64,000 nt of DNA from Trachythela sp. YZ-2020 (lineage: Eukaryota > Cnidaria > Anthozoa > Malacalcyonacea > Clavulariidae), in contig JADLSH010000193.1 of NCBI GenBank assembly GCA_016169945.1, positions 1,922,001-1,986,000 on the forward strand, in the 5' to 3' direction. Below the pieces are notes generated by a model, which searched no databases, had not been told where the DNA came from, and saw only the letters and a program-made list of their open reading frames with translations. Positions 25,789 to 36,920 of this stretch are shown in pieces; the stretch's first letter is position 1, and the number at the start of each line of letters is the position of its first letter. Both the position numbers and the translations under genes were made by a program.

Positions 25789-26012
25789 ACACGAGTGAGA
25801 TAAGCATAAGCAGAAATACAAAAGAAACCTTTCCTCTAGGGCTTAAAAGACAAAGCAGAAATAATTTTCTCTGGAAAGGTCTTTTGTTTCGGCTTAGCTT
25901 ATGCTTAGAGGTTTGTGCTTATGCTTATGTCGACGTTGATGTTGCACACTTCATTGCATTCCTTTGTTTTACCTTTTGTCTTTCCTTATGCTTGTGCTGA
26001 TCTCACTCGTGT
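25789..26012. mobile_element. MITE-like element with imperfect inverted ends
   Basis: ACACGAGTGAGATAAGCATAAG at 25,789 is mirrored by the complement of TCTCACTCGTGT ending at 26,012, and the similarity continues inward through further AAGCATAAG copies. The interior has repeated CTTATGCTTA motifs. No target duplication is clear. Confidence 0.5.
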
Positions 26013-26239
26013 TTTCTTTAGTTTTCTTGAACGTTTCCTTTCTCGGATACAGCTACTAATCTACAATTTTACAATACTCGAAAGCCTTTGGCCGTGGGTT
26101 TCATTAATACTGTTCACGATTTAATGTATTTTGTTTAGCCTTTAGGCATTAATTACTGTAATTATAACATAGTCGTAGCATTTTTGAAATGAAACGACTT
26201 TTCGATTGGCCCCTCTTTTTAACCGCCGTGAGCTAGCGT

Positions 26240-26470
26240 ATATCGTTTCGAGCGAACGTCTAAATTTGCCGGCGCGTGCAAACCTTTAGCAAATGTATAG
26301 CAAATGTATAGCAAACCGTGCAAACCCGAGGCAAATTTAGTCATTAGATTTGCAACGAGTTTGCCCGCGCGCAAATTTTGTGCAAACATCGTTCTAAATT
26401 TGCACGCGTGCACACTAGTTGGCAAATTTGTAGCAAACCCGAAGGATTGCAAACTTAATAAATGCATGCA
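26240..26470. repeat. GCAAA/TTTGC-rich repeat tract
   Basis: Within about 230 bases the words GCAAA and AAATTTGC occur more than a dozen times in irregular spacing, mixed with CGCGTGCA blocks. An open frame passes through it by chance on each strand. It looks like a degenerate repeat, not a gene. Confidence 0.4.
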
Positions 26471-26659
26471 CGCAAACTCAATGTTTCGCCCCGTAATTGC
26501 TCAGGGACACCCAGAGTCGTTTGGGGGCCCTGGGCCAATTATAACTTTGGGGCCCTGGGGATTTTCCGTCGGCAAATATCTTTGGGTTCATCTGCTCTTT
26601 TAGAAAACTGATTTCCATAGTCTTGAACTTTTAAGACAATCAGCTGGATTACGTTCTTA

Positions 26660-26808
26660 AGGCTCTTTTCCACTCATCGCAAAAACCAACTTGCAAGCTC
26701 GCTGCGAGTACTTTTATCCAATCAAAATGCTCGATAGTTAATTTTAATTAGATGCAAGCACTCGCAGCGGGCTTGCGAGTTGGTTTTGCGATGAGTGGAA
26801 AAGAGCCT
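26660..26808. mobile_element. PIF/Harbinger-like MITE with TTA duplication
   Basis: AGGCTCTTTTCCACTCATCG at 26,660 has an exact complement ending at 26,808, and the arms continue inward for about 50 bases with few mismatches. The element is flanked by TTA on both sides (26,657-26,659 and 26,809-26,811). A 3-bp TTA duplication fits PIF/Harbinger. Confidence 0.72.
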
Positions 26809-26979
26809 TTAGTCTTGAACATTTTTTAACAAATTGCTCTTCTGTCTCCCCCCCCCCTGGGCGGCTATGACCTTACTTGTTTATATATTCGCACGGTATT
26901 AACATTGAGCGAAAAATTAAAAACACGAATAGGTTGTAAAACGCGCAAAGTAGTCCGTGTGTATAAACGTGTATGGTGG

Positions 26980-27058
26980 CAACCTCGTTCCCAGGCTCTT
27001 TACCTACGCTCCCCCCCGCTGCGGAAAAGACCCTAGTTCAGACTGGTCACGTGACACC
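26980..27058 (+). repeat. Left terminal inverted repeat of the transposon
   Basis: Begins CAACCTCGTTCCCAGGCTC and matches the complement of 36,418-36,496 at 77 of 79 positions. It includes a C7 run and a CACGTG palindrome near its inner end. Preceded directly by the 9-bp duplication. Confidence 0.9.
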
Positions 27059-27202
27059 CCAGAATCTGGGGTGTTTTTAATTAGCGCTTTGAAAACACTG
27101 AGGGAGGGGTGGTTGAGTAAACATGTCAATTTTACATTCATGCATGAGTGAATGGGCGTATAAATAAATACAAAAACATGGGCTCACCTGTCCAGATTAG
27201 CA

Positions 27203-30200
27203 ATGGCTCAACTTAAGGAAACACCGAAAAAGATATACGGAAAATCAATTTCAAACTCCGAGTCTATGTGTCGACTTTGTTGCGGCATATATGAGCCAAA
27301 ATATACCAAAAACCTGTACAATAAAGCAAATGTCAAACTACTGGCTTTTGCTGAAGCGGTCTATGGTGAGAAACTTCCGAATGAGAACTCCCTTCCTCAT
27401 CTTGTGTGCCGACCTTGTGAAAGACGACTCGATAATTTTGGAAAATTCCAAAGCATGATATGTGGGAATCAAAAAACTATGTTACAAACAAAGAGATGTA
27501 TTGATATTTCGCCTTCAACACGAATCACGGAGGAGAAAAGGGCAAGAACTAGTCTGGAAGGCGAAGTACGATCAACCCGAAGTCGGCGCAGCCTGTCATT
27601 TTCATCCAACAAAGAAACTATACAATCCGAGGTATGTTATATTTATGTAATGAGATATTGTATACTATAATTTATGTGTAGATTTTCAATTTCATTTGCG
27701 GTATACACTGAACTCTAAAGAGTAAAGTTTAAAAGCCAATAAAAGGTTCTAAATATCTCCTATACACTACAGGTTGTCAACGATCCTGTTTCCAAAACCG
27801 CGTCGTATGATTCCGTCCCGTTTATGGATGTCCTAAGTACCATCAATGACGAACTGAGAAATGTGGCAGTTAGAGACACGAAGTCCGTTCTTCGTAAAAG
27901 AAATTTTGAAGGAATGAGTTCGTTCTCTTTGGAGACTATCGTGGACGAGCTAAGAACAGCGTGTCCTGTAGTATTCAGAATTCTATCTGAATTGTTGGAG
28001 TTCAACTACAACACGGAAAAGAAGATCGCTCCGTTATGTTTGATTTACAGCGTCATAATGTTCAAACGATGCCATGAGTTGAGTGTTTTGCAGCGGATTA
28101 ATACAATTTTACTGGCCGACAGTGGCGCTAACACGGAGGTAAATTATAATTATACAGTTTACTTAACTGTCATTTGAAAAAAAAGGAAAAGCTTTATAAG
28201 TTTTTGCTGAGTTGTTCCGTGCGCAATTTTATATTGTCCACAGCGATGCTAAAACGGGGGTAAATTATAGTTTATTTTGAATATATCATGTTTACTCTTT
28301 GGCTTGTTACAAATTATGTCAATTTCGAGAACAATAGAATAGAGTAATAGACGTGAAAAAGCTTTTTACGCGTTTGCCAATGTTTACTTAGCTGTATCGG
28401 CATTTGCGTCAAGAATACTTATTTCCTTCGTTTTCGATAAACCGCTTTTTAAAGTTGTTTTCGCAGGTGGAACTGAATAGAGAAAATTTGTACTTTTATT
28501 TTGTACATATAACATAAATGTTGGTCAATTTATTTTTCGCTATTGGTTTTCAGTGCAACTTTCTTGCGTGTTTAATAAACTGACAAGGTAGATTTTTTAT
28601 TTGATTGAACTAGTTAGCTGGTTACAGACGAGCAAGTTTTACTGTTTTCATATGACAAGTTTTACTTGCTCGTTTGTATGCGTATTAAATTTGTGCACTT
28701 TTGCCCATGCATACAGACGAGTAAATAAAACTTGTCATAGAAAACTTGCTCGTCTGTAACAAGGTTTAGGTCAGTCAGTGTTACTTCATTTGTAGAAGAG
28801 AATTTCAAACCGCAATCTCTTCGGCGCTTCGCTCGTTTCAAAAGACAAAACAAATTTTAAATTATTTAATGTCAAACTTGTAATTCTACAATATATAAGT
28901 ATCTTTTCGACTAATAAGTTTGAGTTACGAATTGTTTTTACTCTAGTTTTGATTGTTATACTGTTCATATAAGGTTGCCCAATAGTTTATACTTTATACT
29001 GTGGTTGCTTTGTATATTATTATAATTTCTTGTGGCAAAAAAATTGTTATGGACTATTGTTACTGTTACTTTAGGCTTCTGTGCTATTTTATAAACTCAA
29101 TTTAGAACCCTGATAATCCACAGAGAACTATCTAATTTGGTTCTACATAATGGGGTATAAATTTACAAATATGTCCAGAACTTCGTGTGTTATAATTATG
29201 TACGTGATTGACTCTATCTCAACTATCTGACACATACTGGTCAGTAGCGTCGCCAGACCTGGAGAGGTGGGGGGGGGGGACAAAATGATATTGAGGGGGG
29301 CTGAAAAGGAGTCTAGCGCGAGCTTTTTTAGGGGGTCCGGGGGCATGCTCCCCCGGGAAATTTTTTAATTTAGAGTCTGAAATACCATTTCCTGGACTTT
29401 GGGGGACGATTTGACAGAATTCTGATGGTCAGAAAACGTACCCCCCCCATCCTTTTTTTCACCGGATTTGAGAGAATCTCAAAAGTGATTTTGAGGAGAA
29501 CTGGGGGGGACGTGTCCCCCCAGTCCCCTCCCTGGCGACGCTACTGATACCGGTATATGAGTGTAGCACATATATAACTCACTGGAGATCATTTCCAGTA
29601 AATAATATTATTTATTTATTTACTGTCTACAGATATATGAAAAATTCAACAAATTTGGTATATGCCTTGGAAAGACAATGAAGTACACCATACAGGATGA
29701 GATTGGCACTCACTTCATGGACAAAGTTGTTGAGGAGGTCAAGGCTGGAAAAACATTTTCCTTTGTCCTAGACAACATTGATTGGGACGTTAAGGTGCAT
29801 GAAATGCGGTCGGACAGTCAAAACCAAAGTGTGCATGCTGTGGCGACCTCATTGGTTTTCGACAGAGTTCCATCAAACCATTTACCAGATGATGAGCCAC
29901 AACAGTCATTGGCTACCTGTGACATTGCTAAGGTTGTTGATTTGTCAGACAGTGACATCGAAGCCCAAAAGAAAGTATACAAGCTTGTAGCTGGACAAAT
30001 ACTGTGTGAATACATCCCTGCATTCAGCTTCTTAAAAGAATTGGTAATGAACATTGATTTGCCAATGCAATACAAGGCAGAAATGCAAGAAAAATCTCTT
30101 GTCGTACCCTTCCCTGTCCTTTTCAAAGATGAGAAGAAATATTCTGAAATTGTGGACGTTTTAGATCAACTGGAAGGATGGATCCACAAAATTTACACAC

Positions 30201-32069
30201 AAGCAGGAAAGACTTCGCCTGACAATGACAAGTCGAATGACCAATCAGAACTCCAAGCACCAATACCATCAACCACCAATCCAGATCAGCCATTATCTCA
30301 TGTGCATCCTGCTGTTGATCCAAATGATCCCTTGGCAAAACTGAAGGTACCATGTTATGGAGACCAACTCACTAGAGTAAGACTTGCTGGAGCTAAGGAT
30401 CTTAGAGCTGGAAGTCACACTGCAAAGGATCGGACTGATCATATTTACCCAGTTAAATGTGCTGATTGGCACTGTAAGAGAAGTTTCTTGAAGGTAATAT
30501 ATGGATTAACAGGACTACAATGTAAAGTAAGGAAAAGCAATCCAACTATTTGGAGCTGTTGTTTCAAACTTTATAAATTCGTTGCGAGGCTATCAAAAGT
30601 TCAAAATTAAGTTTGACACAAACCAGTAGTAGTTGTAAACTGAGCATTTGATTTGCTACTCTTTCTCTATTAGCCAATCAATAGACTATGTTTACAAACC
30701 TGCTTGTGAATTTTTGAACTGCAAAACAAATTCAAGCTAAAACAAATCTTAAAACTTTTAAGTGAAAATTTATTTGAAATTGATGGTTTAAAAAGATTCA
30801 TGTAGCCATGTCAATGTCACAATGCTGATGTGTATGCTGCTGTAATTCAACCTGTTTTTTTAATTGACAACTTTACAACACCAGTCCAGAGCATGATCTG
30901 TGTTTGTGTTACACATATTAAAACAGACAATTCTACTGATCCAGGGGAAATTGGTGACCTTCAATGAAGTGTTAAACAATTTATACAATAGGTTTTTGTC
31001 TAATTAAATTTTTCAATATGTAAACTTGTGTTTTCTTTTAGCTAATATTCAAAAAACTTTATAAAAATTCTGGACGGGCGAATGGAACACTACGATTCTT
31101 TCGAGAGAAACTGCAACGTAGAAATGTCACCATTGACGTAAAACATTACGAAGAATGCGAGCAACTATTTATCAGTGTTGGACGTGGGTATGCTGTTGCA
31201 GCACTGTTACATTTTTTTGGCATGGAAACAACTGATGATACTCCCAATCACAACCTTCCACCATATGATGTGCAGCATGGTGATGGTGACAAGAAATTGT
31301 ATTTTGATAGGGTACTAGACATATTTGTCAATACCTATCTTATACCAACTTCCGAAGCAGCTGATTGTGATGAATCACCTGACGACCAGCAACCAGATCG
31401 TGTGAGAGAATATTCCCTCTGCCTGCTAAGATTTTTCTTCATCCTCGCTGATATGAATCGGGCTGTCAAACTCGGTGATGGTGACAGGTTAGCATCCTTG
31501 CGTAAGTTACTATTAAAGCATTTCAAAAGTGATGGTGGTCACAACAGTTATGCAATTGAAATGCTTATTAGTATCTTGCAGGATGAAGTATTCCTAACTG
31601 AAGCGCAGGCTCATCAAACCAGATGGGCGTCGACTGCCAAATTCAAAGGTCAGAACAACATTGAGATTGATCTGCTTCAGGAAAATCTCAACAGAGAACT
31701 CAAGAAAGACATCAAAGTAATGGGTGCCAACAAGACAACAAAGGCAATTGAACGTGTAAGTATGGCAGCTGGAGGCACAATGAAAATTGTAAAAAACTTT
31801 GATAATGAAATGGGGATAAAAGCAAAGTCGTCTTCACACAGCCACAAGTCTTCTGAGAAAGATGAGAATATAATCATTTCTGATCTTGTGGGTTTTAAAC
31901 CCTTTGAACATATCGAGCAGCGAGTGCAGCAAGGTTTCCAGATGCATCATCAGATACACTATATACCTTGGATTATGATGCATTCAATGACTGGTTAAAC
32001 CGACATAAGAACAACCTTCTTAAACGACCACAATTTGATGAGTCTTCAGATGATGAAGATGACATTTAA
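27203..32069 (+). CDS. Academ-like transposase (DUF6589-like), four exons
   Basis: Exons by frame and splice consensus: 27,203-27,631, 27,773-28,138, 29,633-30,493 and 31,042-31,998. All introns are phase 0 with GT/AG ends (donors such as GAG|GTATGT, acceptors TACAG and TTTTAG). Exon 1 has two CxxC pairs (CRLC near residue 29, CRPC near 70) resembling a ZAD-type zinc-binding module. Exon 3 carries the DUF6589-like core with the signature around DNIDWDVKVHEMRSD and an S-x-H-A-V-A-T block. Exon 4 continues the conserved C-terminal half. The open frame ends at 31,998, but an acidic tail ending in DDEDDI continues in another frame to 32,069, so one base has probably been lost near 31,936-31,941. 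Role: presumed catalytic transposase acting in the nucleus. Catalytic acidic residues were not assigned. Confidence 0.78.
28625..28756. mobile_element. Fold-back MITE in a transposase intron, TA flanks
   Basis: CAGACGAGCAAGTTTT at 28,625 is mirrored exactly at the other end (28,741-28,756). Internal sequence also folds back imperfectly (TGACAAGTTTTA with its complement). TA flanks both ends (28,623-28,624 and 28,757-28,758), as in Tc1/mariner-type elements. No coding capacity. Confidence 0.65.
29242..29546. mobile_element. hAT-type MITE with near-perfect 8-bp duplication
   Basis: Ends are exact 15-bp inverted repeats CAGTAGCGTCGCCAG/CTGGCGACGCTACTG. Flanks are ATACTGGT (29,234-29,241) and ATACCGGT (29,547-29,554), differing at one base. 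The interior is G/C-run rich without a transposase. It sits in intron 2 of the transposase gene. Confidence 0.85.
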
Positions 32070-33956
32070 AAACATCATTGACAGTACATTTAAGGGGTTT
32101 ACGGAGGTAGGTAAAGAGCCTGCCTTCCTAGGTTGTGACTAAGCTTTACAAGCTATTAGTGCATATGAGAACTAATTTTATATAGATCTGTATTCATTGG
32201 CTAATTGGATTTGTTTGTAGAGCTGATAAATTTTAGTGATAACAATAATTAATATATTTCCTGTATGCTTTCACAGTAATGTGAATGATTAGGCCAAACA
32301 AACACGTTGAATCTTGCTACCAAGGTTGAGTAAGATAATATGTTTTTTGTATTGGTTTGCAGAAAACACCATGTGTATTGGTACTGCAAAACTTCTGATT
32401 AGCATTTGATCCTTGCAGAATTACTAAATGCTAATGCAAACCACACATATTTTCCAATTAAAAATGTTTATATTATGCAAAATAATGATGTAAACAATAC
32501 TTAAGGTGGCAAAGCCATTTATAAATGACTGTAGAGCCCCTTTAAATAGTAATGGTTACAAGTTTTAAAAATTAAATTAATAATTTTGAATTTTCAACAA
32601 ATGTCAGTAGAAATATTCATTAAAGTGCAGTTTCATGTTCAGTTCCTCGAACCTTGTGTTCATATCAAGTATAATCAGAGGCAATGTATGACCTTATAAT
32701 AACAGACTATGTGTTACAAATCTAAACTACATTCAATGCATGTACATTTATCCTTACATACACTGCAACACAAATGGCCAGGGGACACTGGAACTGGCTG
32801 TTTCACATCCAAACATTGCAATAATACAGTTCTCAAACATTGATCCTTGCTTTGGCAATACATCCTTATTTCATCTTGCAATCCTGACTTGTTCTTAGCA
32901 ATATCCCTATTGTTATAATAAAGGACAGCCTTCGAGAATGCACCATCCCTTCCAGCTCTGCCAGTTTCCTGAAAATATTCACGGATGGTTCGTGGTGGCC
33001 CAATGTGAATGATTTGCCGAATTGAACGTATATCGACTCCCATTCCAAATGCAACTGTAGCAAAAACTACTCGAAGAGTCGAATTCTCTAAATTCAGCAG
33101 GCACAATATTTCCTCTTTCATAAGAGTTGTTTGAGGGGCATGAAACTGTGCAAATAATCTGTTTTTAGGAACAGCTAAAGAACTAGGTGGGTAGTATTGA
33201 TAGATGCCCATAACACTCTCAAAGAGTCTGTATACAAAACCACACCATTTTAGAGGCATGTATATAATTGTCAATGGATAAACAATCGCCATGGTCAGTA
33301 GGTCATTGGCAATTGGACGACAAATGTTCTCAACGCCATCAATATTTTGTCCAGCTCTAAACGTTTTTTGATAAAAAATATTCCTACGGTCAGGATTTGC
33401 CACCAACTCTGCGCAATTCATTAAGCCAAGGGATTCTTTTATATATTTCCTATCCCTGATATTGGCTGTGGCTGTTAGTGCAAGTACTGCAGCATTTGGA
33501 AAGGTCGCACAAAGCATACCAAGTTTTCCATAATCTTGACGAAAGTCATCTCCCCTTAAAATGGAATAATACGTCATATTCAGTATACAGCCTTCAACCA
33601 AAATCATAGCTGATTGGTCAATTCGATTTTTCCTTAGTATTGGGGTTGCAACCAAACCGGCGAGAAATTGAACATGTTTCATCAAACACAGGTACAGAGG
33701 ATGCCTGCGGAGAAGGCTATATTCAGTACATATATAAAAATAGGTTTTATTGACAATAAATTTGCTTATGTTAAATATTACTTGAATGTGACATTTTGAT
33801 TTAACTAAAAAAATGATTGACCATACCATTCTATGATGCAATGAGCTTCATCAATAACCAGTGCGCAGAGATTTTTTTGATAAACCACACTATTGACAAC
33901 ATGTCGGCCAAACTTGCTTGACAACAGCGCTTCAGGGTGTGCAAATAAAAGATTAT

Positions 33957-35820
33957 AATTCAAAATTCAAAAAATTCAAAAATTTATTAACGTGGACTAT
34001 ACACTTAGCCACATATACGGCTATTTTACAGGTATGCCACCTAAGTATTACCTAATTGATAAATATTTAATTTAGCTATATATGTATGTATGTAGATATA
34101 AAATTTAAATCTAGATTTGTCACAAACGATGTTTTTAAAGTCCTAATTCAATATTTACTAACGCTTTCCTAAATGCTGCATAAGTGGTCAAAGACTTAAC
34201 ACTATCTGGCAGATTGTTCCACAATTTGGGACCATAGTACCTCCACGATTTAAGCCCATATTTTGTGGTATTAACCTTAGGCAGTTTAAGCATGTCTTTT
34301 CCTCTTAAGTTATAAGCTGAGTTTCTACATTGTATTAACTCACGGATACTGACTGGACATGGTCCATGCAATGTTTTGAAGATTGTTCCAAGTATTTTAT
34401 GAGCTCGCTCCTCAGCCAATGTTGCTCTGCCGAGCTGCTTTAACAAATCGCAATATGGGGTGTTTTTATCTTTAAAAACAAAGCGAATAGCTCGTTCGTT
34501 AACTTTTTCTAGTTTGTTTAAAGAGCTCTTGCTGCAGAAATGCCATGTTTCTGCACAGTAGTTATAATGAGGAGTAATGAAAGAGTTGTAAATTGCTTTT
34601 CTTAATTCGAATGGTAACATGTTTCTCATTCGTCTCAACACTGCGATCTTCTGTGTTACCTTCCTGCATACTTTAGCAACATGTTTATCAAATTTAAGTT
34701 TCTCATCGAGAATGACACCAAGCGTCTCCACCTCTGTGGCATTTGGAATAACTGTGTTTTCGCATCGAAACTGTGGATCCTCTTCTCTTCTACCCATCAC
34801 CATTGCTTGATATTTCGAATGATTCCTTATCATCTGATTTTCGATGTACCATTTGTCAATACGTTCAAGGTCTTTATTAATTACCTCCTCAACTTTTCTC
34901 GTGTCTTTGTCCGCGTAAAAAATTTGTGTGTCGTCTGCGTAGGCGGATAGCGTGCTTTCTTTGATAACATAGGCGAGATCGTTCATGAATATATTGAACA
35001 GTAATGGCCCAAGTATCGATCCCTGTGGGACTCCCATTTCAATTTTTTGCCAGTTTGAATAACTGCTACCTATTTTGACCCTCTGACGCCGATTTGAGAG
35101 ATAGTCCTTAATGAGATTAGCCGTTTTGTCGTCAGCCCCATACATTTTCAGTTTTGATATTAACAAGTCATGAGGAAGTTTATCGAATGCTTTCGAAAGA
35201 TCCATCATTACGAGGCCAACTACCTTGTGGTTATCTAGTTCCATTTTCCAATTTTCAGTTAAGCTTAAAAGTGCAGCATCACATCCATGATGTTTTCTAT
35301 ATGCAAAAACATACTTGTGATATATACTTTCGAAGTGAGGACTGATGTTATTATTTACAATTTTCTCGAATACTTTAGAAAATGATGGCAGAATAGTAAT
35401 TGGCCTGTAGTTAGACCTCTCTAGATCGCTTTCCTTTTTGTATGATGGAGTGATTTCGCCTAGTTTCCACTGTTCAGGAATTTTTCCTGCATCTAATACA
35501 TAGTTGAACAATGTAGCAAAGGGATAACACAGGACTCCGGCTGATTGCTGCACAACTCGCGGTGGAATGAGATCACAACCAGTTGCTTTTTTCGGATTGA
35601 TATTATTTAAGACCTTTCTTACTTCTATAGGATCTGTTTTCTTAATGGTTAGAGTAGGAACATTTGAAAAATTACTCGCGATATGGTTTAGATCTGTTAT
35701 TGGTCTATTTTGGTCAGCGTTCGCTTGTACCGAGCTCGAAAAGAAATTATTTAACTCTTCGGCTACCTGTTGCTGGTCGTTTACGATTTTATTGTTGACC
35801 TTGAGAACAATAATAGCCTG
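33957..35820 (-). mobile_element. 5'-truncated LINE inserted in the helicase gene
   Basis: The helicase frame stops matching near 35,820 and resumes near 33,957. The minus-strand 3' end is a short GAATTTT-type microsatellite tail (about 33,958-33,985), typical of CR1/L2-like LINEs. Only the reverse transcriptase part is present, so it is 5' truncated. No clear target duplication was found. Confidence 0.85.
34135..35817 (-). CDS. LINE reverse transcriptase (5'-truncated ORF2)
   Basis: One uninterrupted frame of about 560 codons runs from the insertion edge to a stop at 34,135; the truncation removes the natural start. Reverse transcriptase blocks in order: NYRPITILP, the SKAFDKLPHDLL motif with the first catalytic aspartate, GVPQGSILGPLLF, and the YADDTQIF catalytic box. 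The C-terminal region typical of CR1/L2/Jockey-type LINEs follows (LGVILDEKLKF, then HYNYCAETW). The endonuclease domain is missing. The absence of stops suggests a fairly recent insertion. Confidence 0.88.
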   Translation of the reverse strand, partial: AIIVLKVNNKIVNDQQQVAEELNNFFSSSVQANADQNRPITDLNHIASNFSNVPTLTIKKTDPIEVRKVLNNINPKKATGCDLIPPRVVQQSAGVLCYPFATLFNYVLDAGKIPEQWKLGEITPSYKKESDLERSNYRPITILPSFSKVFEKIVNNNISPHFESIYHKYVFAYRKHHGCDAALLSLTENWKMELDNHKVVGLVMMDLSKAFDKLPHDLLISKLKMYGADDKTANLIKDYLSNRRQRVKIGSSYSNWQKIEMGVPQGSILGPLLFNIFMNDLAYVIKESTLSAYADDTQIFYADKDTRKVEEVINKDLERIDKWYIENQMIRNHSKYQAMVMGRREEDPQFRCENTVIPNATEVETLGVILDEKLKFDKHVAKVCRKVTQKIAVLRRMRNMLPFELRKAIYNSFITPHYNYCAETWHFCSKSSLNKLEKVNERAIRFVFKDKNTPYCDLLKQLGRATLAEERAHKILGTIFKTLHGPCPVSIRELIQCRNSAYNLRGKDMLKLPKVNTTKYGLKSWRYYGPKLWNNLPDSVKSLTTYAAFRKALVNIELGL

Positions 35821-36417
35821 TTAATAATTTTCTCCTCCTGTCTGGTTCATCTTCATCTACATCGCAGATTATCTCTTCGTCGTCAGTATTCGAACTATTG
35901 TTGCCAGGTTTGATATTCAATACGGACACTCGAAGTCCAGTTTTTTCACTCTTCTCACGTAGCTTCCGAATTTGATCGTTAATCAGCGAGTTTAGCGGGC
36001 AAATTACAACCACCACCGAGGTCAAATCACAAACACTGATTGAATGCTGACTTATACATTCTTTCATGTATTCTTTGTAGCACAACAGCAGTGGCAGAAG
36101 GTGAAATATAAGTGACTTCCCATAGCCAGTCGGTAGAACAGCCAGTACATTCAATCCCAAAAATAACTTTTCCAAGCAGATAACTTGCTTTGGCTTTAAG
36201 ATTACATTCCAGTGTAAACTATTAACAATGCTAAAATGTAAACACGTAAGGAAAACCATACATTGAGAGCCCTTTTGCATCTTTAAAAGTGATTTTTGTT
36301 GATTTATGGCCTTTTTTTGTAATTCTACCGCTCCTTCGAACACACTTATTTCTACCGGAAATGACTATTGCGCTTTACGCGTCTTAGCCTACCCTCCCAC
36401 GGGACAAAGCTGTGGAA

Positions 36418-36496
36418 GGTGTCACGTGACCAGTCTGATCCAGGGTCTTTTCCGCAGCGGGGGGGAGCGTAGGTAAAGAGCCTGGGAACGAGGTTG
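36418..36496 (-). repeat. Right terminal inverted repeat of the transposon
   Basis: Reverse complement of 26,980-27,058 with two mismatches, followed directly by the second 9-bp GTATGGTGG copy at 36,497-36,505. Confidence 0.9.
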
Positions 36497-36920
36497 GTAT
36501 GGTGGCCGATCGCTATCATTCAATTGTTTTGTTAATATTTAAAATAAAATATAAATGTCTTTAAAATGTTATCTTATTTCAAAACACAATTAAATTCAAA
36601 AACGATTCAAAAATAAAATTCAAATCAAAAATGAAAATAAAATACTTTTCAAATCGAAATGAAAATAAAATCCTTTATAAATCGAAAATAAAATTCAAAA
36701 TGAATTTAAATTTTATCGGCCTAGCGCTATCAAAATTCATTTGAAATGTAATATGATTTTAAAAGACAATTCAAAATAAAATGCTTTTTATTTGGAAAAT
36801 AATTTTAAAACGAAATTTTATCGGCCTAGCGCTACCACAGTATACCACAAGGCATTGCGCACCCGTCCAATCAATGCATGTGCGCGCGCATGTGGCCAAA
36901 ATTTACATGTGCTACATAGA

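Larger units (their letters stand above)
32714..36343 (-). pseudogene. RecQ-like helicase of the transposon, split by a LINE
   Basis: Read on the minus strand. The 5' part (about 35,825-36,343) holds the Q/motif I region with Walker A LPTGYGKS and a motif Ia-like PLNSLINDQ. The gene resumes at 33,956-33,827 with motif II DEAHCI. It is then interrupted by a 272-base intron (33,555-33,826, donor GTATGG, acceptor TTTAAG) that joins in frame at the conserved W-GDDFR position. It finishes at 33,554-32,714 with motif III LTATA, motif V FGMGVD, motif VI QETGRAGRDG and a cysteine-rich tail (CxxC, CxC). RecQ-family helicases unwind DNA 3' to 5'. Here it is presumed to assist transposition or repair of the element. 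The 1.86-kb LINE between Walker A and the DEAH box destroys this copy. The roughly 90 residues open upstream of GDDFR (33,841-33,555) are mostly intron. Confidence 0.85.
26980..36496. mobile_element. Complete Academ-like (helicase-bearing) DNA transposon
   Basis: The element is bounded by 79-bp terminal inverted repeats with two mismatches. A perfect 9-bp target duplication GTATGGTGG lies at 26,971-26,979 and 36,497-36,505. It carries two convergent genes: a spliced DUF6589-like transposase on + and a RecQ-like superfamily II helicase on -. A transposase plus helicase between inverted repeats is the organisation I know for the helicase-encoding lineage of Academ transposons in animals and fungi; the family label is from memory. 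Later insertions are visible: a LINE in the helicase gene and two MITEs in a transposase intron. The helicase is therefore dead in this copy, while ends and transposase exons are nearly intact. Confidence 0.85.

Noticed and set aside
33555..33841. N-terminal 95 residues of the open frame carrying the helicase C-terminal half
   Set aside because: It is mostly intron; splice signals and the RecQ motif order show the exon resumes at 33,554.
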